A stretch of DNA of 7,667 bases from NCBI GenBank assembly GCA_001563325.1, contig LRSK01000041.1:1-7667 (forward strand). Direction: 5' to 3'. Positions 6,034 to 7,667 of this stretch are shown one piece after another. The number at the start of each line of letters is the position of its first letter. Position 1 is the stretch's first letter. This DNA is from Candidatus Thorarchaeota archaeon SMTZ1-83. GTDB taxonomy: Archaea; Asgardarchaeota; Thorarchaeia; Thorarchaeales; Thorarchaeaceae. Made by a program: the position numbers and the translations under genes. Below the pieces are notes generated by a model. The model searched no databases. It was not told the origin of the DNA and saw nothing but the letters and a program-made list of their open reading frames with translations.

Positions 6034-6060
6034 TGTGTCCTGTTCTGTAACAATTCTCAG

Positions 6061-6070
6061 CTAAGAATAA
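6061..6070 (-). promoter_or_regulatory. Possible TATA element for the zinc-finger/GRAM gene
   Basis: The minus strand reads TTATTCTTAG. Transcription about 25 bases downstream (near 6041) would give a leader of about 20 bases that contains the GGAGGT ribosome-binding site. The position fits; the sequence match is modest. Confidence 0.35.
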
Positions 6071-6113
6071 CCCGTGTATCACGTCGGTATTAGTAGGTCA
6101 CAGTCCACATCAG

Positions 6114-6120
6114 TTATAAT
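6114..6120 (+). promoter_or_regulatory. Candidate TATA box for tldD-pmbA
   Basis: TTATAAT lies about 40 to 46 bases upstream of the candidate start codons of tldD. The expected transcription start is near 6142. It is followed directly by GGGGAACCCC (6121-6130), a short dyad between the TATA box and the predicted transcription start. Confidence 0.45.
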
Positions 6121-6156
6121 GGGGAACCCCTCTCAGCGGCGACAATCGAGTATCGA

Positions 6157-7551
6157 GTGATGTTAATGGAAGATCTTGCACAGGCCGCGATTGAGGCAGC
6201 TTTGGATGGAGGCGCAACTTTCGCCGATGTTAGAATTGAGAACACTGTCACCACAATCATCGAGATGAGTGATGGAGTGACAAAGAGGTCTCTAGCCTCT
6301 CGTCTTAGAGGTGCTGGGATTCGAGCATTTGTGGACGGGGCTTGGGCATTTGGTCAGACAACTGACCTCACGTTGAAAGGAATGCGAGATACTGGCGCGT
6401 CATTGGGTCGATTAGCTGTCGCAACCAAATCGAAGGTGATGGAGCGGTTCGATGTTGACGGTCCAACATTCAAGGACCGCGTTGAGTACAAGGTCAAGAC
6501 ACCATTCGAGGATGTATCGTTCGAGGATAAGATGGCCTTCACTAAGATGCTTGATGAACAAGCTAAGGCCTTCGACAGCCGAATCGTGAACACTAGGACA
6601 ATCTACGGTGATCTGTGGACAGAAATGTACGTTGCCAATTCACTCGGCACAAGTGTATGGAGTGAAACGTCGTTGCCTCGCATCATCTCAGTGTCTTTTG
6701 CCAAGGATGGAACAAGCAGACAACGTGCATTCAAGTCACATGGATCACGAGGTGGCTATGAGGAAATGGAGAAAGAACGGCCTCAGAAAATAGGCACGGA
6801 GTCTGCTGAGATGGCAGTCAATCTTCTCTCATCTATTGCAGCGAAGGGTGGCACCTATGATGTCGTAATGGACCCCGTTCTGAACGGTGTGATGGTTCAT
6901 GAGGCCTTTGGACACGCATGTGAAGCAGACAATTGGCCCGCTCATACAACTGTCCTAGAGGATAAAGTTGGAAAGAGTGTCGGCCCTGAACATCTCAACT
7001 TGAGCGACGATCCAACAATGCCTGGTGAGAGGGGTTCGTTTGAATACGACGCCGAGGGAACTAGGACAAGAAAGAGGCACTTAGTCAAGGACGGCCTACT
7101 GACCGACCTTCTTCACACACTAGAAACCTCCGTTCGCTTGGACATGGAGCCTAACGGGTCCGCCAGGGTTCAGTCCTTCATGTATCCTCCGCTGGCTAGG
7201 ATGTCAAACACCTTGATGGAGCCAGGCGACTGGGACGTAGACGAGTTGATTGCTGACACTAAGGACGGCATTCTGCTGTGTAGTTTCAACTACGGTTACA
7301 CAGACCCATCAAAGGGTCAGTTCCAGTTTCAGGCCAGTCACGGCTATCTCATTGAAAAGGGCGAGATCGGTCAGATGGTAAGAGACGTTTCGCTTGCAGG
7401 GCAGATCTTGGAGGTACTCGCCAAGATTGATGCAATTGGCAAAGACTTCGAGATGGACGCCGGTACTTGCGGAAAGGGTGGTCAATCGGTCCCTGACATG
7501 AGTGGAGGTCCTCACGCTCGCATCAGAAGCGTTCCTGTTGGGGGGATGTGA
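6157..7551 (+). CDS. tldD: TldD-family metalloprotease
   Basis: Zinc peptidase of the TldD/PmbA (U62) family; in bacteria TldD pairs with TldE/PmbA to degrade unfolded peptides and mature modified peptides such as microcin B17. 464 residues, near the family norm. The zinc motif HExxxH is HEAFGH at 248-253, and the third ligand is probably Cys438 in DAGTCGKGGQSVP, the conserved C-terminal TldD signature. The stretch with GSARVQSFMYPPLARMSNT (333-351) is also characteristic. All key residues are present, so it is the catalytic TldD rather than the inactive partner. Start: GTG 6157, ATG 6160 and ATG 6166 are all in frame; GAGTGA (6155-6160) would serve ATG 6166 as a weak Shine-Dalgarno, so the protein may begin MEDLAQ. 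The partner gene follows after one base. No link to the ESCRT genes is evident. Confidence 0.96.
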   Translation: MMLMEDLAQAAIEAALDGGATFADVRIENTVTTIIEMSDGVTKRSLASRLRGAGIRAFVDGAWAFGQTTDLTLKGMRDTGASLGRLAVATKSKVMERFDVDGPTFKDRVEYKVKTPFEDVSFEDKMAFTKMLDEQAKAFDSRIVNTRTIYGDLWTEMYVANSLGTSVWSETSLPRIISVSFAKDGTSRQRAFKSHGSRGGYEEMEKERPQKIGTESAEMAVNLLSSIAAKGGTYDVVMDPVLNGVMVHEAFGHACEADNWPAHTTVLEDKVGKSVGPEHLNLSDDPTMPGERGSFEYDAEGTRTRKRHLVKDGLLTDLLHTLETSVRLDMEPNGSARVQSFMYPPLARMSNTLMEPGDWDVDELIADTKDGILLCSFNYGYTDPSKGQFQFQASHGYLIEKGEIGQMVRDVSLAGQILEVLAKIDAIGKDFEMDAGTCGKGGQSVPDMSGGPHARIRSVPVGGM

Positions 7552-7552
7552 G

Positions 7553-7667
7553 ATGAAGGGAGAAATCATTGACATAGCAGAGAAGACTGCTCGGAGAGCT
7601 GAGGACCTTGGGGCCGACCAAGTAGAGGTCTACATGGCTTCGTCCCGTTCTTTCTCAATCGATGTTG
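7553..7667 (+). CDS. pmbA: PmbA/TldE-family protein, N-terminal fragment
   Basis: Only the first 38 codons are in the window. The reading MKGEIIDIAEKTARRAEDLGADQVEVYMASS is the typical first helix and strand of TldD/PmbA proteins (helix, then GAD-x-VEVY). The ATG lies one base after the tldD stop, so the two are translationally linked, and a TldD partner is expected here. The catalytic HExxxH should be absent from this partner, but that part lies outside the window. TldD proper is the alternative by fold, disfavoured by its position after a complete tldD. Confidence 0.82.
   Translation, partial: MKGEIIDIAEKTARRAEDLGADQVEVYMASSRSFSIDV

Noticed and set aside
6121..6130. GGGGAACCCC as a hairpin or terminator
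   Set aside because: The loop of two bases is too short for an RNA stem; at most a small DNA dyad near the tldD promoter.
6157..7667. tldD-pmbA as part of the ESCRT system
   Set aside because: It has its own putative promoter and is a widespread peptidase pair in archaea and bacteria; adjacency alone does not support a functional link.
1..7667. CRISPR arrays, tRNA/rRNA genes, insertion sequences or attachment sites
   Set aside because: No direct-repeat array, no cloverleaf-like sequence, no transposase and no terminal inverted repeats seen; the window is almost fully coding with conserved genes.

Overview
The window carries an archaeal ESCRT (membrane-remodelling) locus, which points to an Asgard archaeon. 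Evidence: a Vps4-type AAA ATPase with an N-terminal MIT domain, an ESCRT-III subunit, a Vps25-like ESCRT-II protein, and a Vps22-like EAP30 protein fused to a Vps28-like domain lie together. They sit beside archaeal-type housekeeping genes: an aspartyl-tRNA synthetase without bacterial insertions and a TldD/PmbA pair. ESCRT-II proteins encoded with archaeal neighbours are known only from Asgard lineages. The moderate GC content would fit a Thorarchaeia-like member better than the AT-rich Loki or Heimdall groups, but that placement is a guess.

Layout. 1-873 (+): 3' part of aspS. 953-1726 (+): Vps28N-Vps22 fusion. 1723-2454 (-): Vps25. 2458-3675 (-): Vps4. 3676-3843: divergent promoter region. 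3844-4464 (+): ESCRT-III of the Vps2/24/46 type. 4465-6021 (-): a 518-residue protein with two zinc modules, a long helical region, a GRAM/GLUE (PH-like) domain and a C-terminal helical hairpin resembling the Vps23/Tsg101 steadiness box. 6022-6156: divergent promoter region. 6157-7551 (+): tldD. 7553 to the window end (+): start of pmbA/tldE.

How the genes may work together. Vps4 (MIT) would recycle ESCRT-III polymers by gripping the C-terminal tail of ESCRT-III. Vps25 and Vps22 would form an ESCRT-II-like core. The Vps28-like N-terminus of the Vps22 protein and the steadiness-box-like C-terminus of the 518-residue protein correspond to two of the three hairpins of the eukaryotic ESCRT-I headpiece. 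Together they suggest a compact ESCRT-I/II hybrid in which the membrane- or cargo-reading modules (zinc fingers and PH-like domain) sit on the Vps23-like protein rather than on a Vps36. This is the most interesting inference in the window. It rests on motif reading and remembered eukaryotic sequences and needs profile or structure comparison.

Gene organisation is tight. Both convergent pairs meet with no spacer (a 4-base overlap at 1723-1726; abutting stops at 4464/4465). vps4 and vps25 share one reading frame separated by a single TAG. Two genes start with TTG behind good Shine-Dalgarno sequences.
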